From Leptolyngbyaceae cyanobacterium SM1_3_5 (GTDB lineage Bacteria; Cyanobacteriota; Cyanobacteriia; Elainellales; Elainellaceae), in contig JAAUTJ010000270.1 in the NCBI GenBank assembly GCA_012031475.1, positions 1 through 6,661 of the forward strand: a stretch of 6,661 nt of DNA, read 5' to 3'. The translations under genes and the position numbers were made by a program. Position 1 is the stretch's first letter. Every line of letters starts with the position of its first letter. Shown here piece after piece: positions 5,686 to 6,661 of this stretch. The notes under the pieces were generated by a model. The model did not search any database. It had not been told where the DNA came from and saw nothing but the letters and a program-made list of their open reading frames with translations.

Positions 5686-6378
5686 ATGGCTAAAGTAGTT
5701 GGAATTGACTTGGGAACAACCAATTCATGCGTGGCAGTGATGGAAGGCGGCAAGCCGACTGTGATCGCCAACGCTGAGGGTTTTCGCACAACGCCCTCGG
5801 TGGTTGCTTATGCAAAAAATGGCGATCGACTGGTTGGACAAATTGCCAAGCGGCAAGCCGTCATGAACCCAGACAACACCTTTTACTCGGTGAAGCGGTT
5901 CATCGGTCGCCGCATTGACGAAGTGGGCAACGAGTTGACCGAGGTTTCCTATAAAGTCCTCAACGTCAACGGCAACGTCAAAATTGACTGTCCCGCTGCG
6001 GGCAAGCAGTTTGCCCCAGAAGAAATCTCCGCACAAGTGCTGCGGAAGCTCGTCGAAGACGCCAGCAAATATCTAGGCGAAACCGTCACCGAAGCCGTGA
6101 TCACGGTTCCCGCCTACTTCAACGACTCGCAGCGGCAGGCCACCAAGGACGCCGGAAAGATCGCGGGCATCGAAGTCAAGCGGATTATTAACGAGCCGAC
6201 AGCCGCATCGCTGGCCTACGGTTTGGACAAAAAAACAAACGAAACCGTACTCGTATTCGACCTGGGCGGCGGTACGTTTGACGTGTCGATCCTGGAAGTC
6301 GGTGATGGCGTGTTTGAAGTGCTGGCAACCTCAGGTGACACGCACCTGGGCGGCGACGACTTCGACAAAAAATCGTAG
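5686..6378 (+). CDS. dnaK: Chaperone DnaK (Hsp70, DnaK2 type), N-terminal part, truncated by a frameshift
   Basis: ATP-driven cytosolic Hsp70 chaperone that binds unfolded polypeptides with DnaJ and GrpE. The 230 residues cover the first part of the ATPase domain: IDLGTTNSC (7-15), the catalytic-lysine region SVKRFIGRR (68-76, K70), VITVPAYFNDSQRQATKDAG (138-157), IINEPTAASLAYGLDKK (167-183), the second phosphate loop VFDLGGGTFDVSIL (190-203) and GDTHLGGDDFDKK (217-229). The sequence follows cyanobacterial DnaK2 closely (start MAKVVGIDLGTTNSCVAVMEGGKPT). Full DnaK is about 635 residues, so a stop after 230 is abnormal. It follows AAAAAA at 6367-6372; one more A gives KKIVDFLAEEF and continues at 6372-6653. 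A GGAG at 5669-5672 lies 13 bases before the ATG, a weak ribosome-binding site. As written, the product would lack half the ATPase domain and the whole substrate-binding domain. Cyanobacteria carry several dnaK copies, so a decayed paralogue is possible. Confidence 0.9.
   Translation: MAKVVGIDLGTTNSCVAVMEGGKPTVIANAEGFRTTPSVVAYAKNGDRLVGQIAKRQAVMNPDNTFYSVKRFIGRRIDEVGNELTEVSYKVLNVNGNVKIDCPAAGKQFAPEEISAQVLRKLVEDASKYLGETVTEAVITVPAYFNDSQRQATKDAGKIAGIEVKRIINEPTAASLAYGLDKKTNETVLVFDLGGGTFDVSILEVGDGVFEVLATSGDTHLGGDDFDKKS
6367..6372 (+). other. Poly-A frameshift site in dnaK
   Basis: GAC AAA AAA TCG TAG is read at the end of the open frame. A seventh A would give GAC AAA AAA ATC GTA GAC, which encodes the conserved DKKIVDFL. 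A ribosomal or polymerase slip of -1 on the A-run would restore the same frame. A read error at a homopolymer is the simplest explanation. Confidence 0.8.
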
Positions 6379-6653
6379 ACTTCCTGGCCGAAGAATTCCG
6401 CCGCAGCGAAGGCATCGACCTCCGCAAAGACAAGCAGGCGTTGCAACGTCTGACGGAAGCGGCTGAAAAAGCCAAGATCGAACTGTCGAGCGTGACGCAA
6501 GCCGAAATCAACCTGCCGTTCATCACGGCGACGCAAGACGGGCCGAAGCACCTTGACACGACCTTGACCCGCGCCAAATTTGAAGAGCTTTGCGCCGATC
6601 TAATCGATCGCTGCCGTATCCCCGTTGAAGCGGCGCTATCACCGAAGTCTTAG
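6372..6653 (+). pseudogene. dnaK: Continuation of dnaK in the shifted frame, running to the window edge
   Basis: Read from ATC at 6372, this gives IVDFLAEEFRRSEGIDLRKD, then the adenosine-binding region LQRLTEAAEKAKIELSS, INLPFITATQDGPKHLD, TLTRAKFEELCADLIDRCRIPVEAAL, all typical of DnaK residues about 230-318. It then reads SPKS and stops at TAG 6651-6653. DnaK should continue with a segment like RDAKLSPKSIDEVVLVGGSTR. The SPKS suggests that about five codons are missing after AAL and that further single-base indels follow (GAC and GAG remain visible out of frame). Not independently translated: the first ATG in frame (6441) lies inside the ATPase domain. Confidence 0.8.
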
Positions 6654-6661
6654 ACTGAGTC

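Overview
The window looks cyanobacterial. At least eight copies of the HIP1 octamer GCGATCGC occur in 6.66 kb (starts near 285, 734, 1570, 2614, 2649, 3645, 5086, 5321), and GCGATCG-type variants are common elsewhere. The proteins agree with this: a REC-PAS-HisKA-HATPase-REC kinase, an RTX/CHRD calcium-binding surface protein, and a DnaK of the cyanobacterial DnaK2 type. I cannot name the genus; a filamentous, Leptolyngbya- or Oscillatoria-like organism is a guess.

Layout. (1) 29-2055, minus strand: a sensor histidine kinase with a receiver domain at each end. One missing base near 494-498 splits it into a 533-residue front part and a separate C-terminal receiver. It carries two patches of a degenerate GGGTGTC heptad repeat: one inserted in frame inside the ATP-binding domain (694-801), the other in the linker before the last receiver (419-442). 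(2) 2194-2916, plus strand: intact RNase PH (rph), divergent from the kinase. (3) 2951-3011: two strong back-to-back hairpins between the convergent rph and the next gene. (4) 3054-4565, minus strand: intact 503-residue protein with RTX-like calcium-binding repeats and a C-terminal CHRD domain, preceded by a clear AGGAG ribosome-binding site. (5) 4566-5685: 1.1 kb with no gene I can support, but with several inverted repeats, including a 12-bp perfect one of which one arm recurs 230 bp upstream. (6) 5686 to the window end, plus strand: the first half of dnaK, broken by one missing A in a poly-A run at 6367-6372 and apparently by further indels in the last 30 bases.

The genes do not form an operon or a recognisable joint system; they alternate in strand and have unrelated jobs (signalling, tRNA 3'-end trimming, surface calcium binding, protein folding). 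Both broken genes have a break that adding one base to a short run repairs, and dnaK2 is normally essential in cyanobacteria. Read or assembly error is therefore at least as likely as true gene decay. I see no tRNA, rRNA, CRISPR array, insertion sequence or phage gene, and no convincing new biological system. The most interesting real signal is the heptad repeat that became part of the kinase coding sequence.
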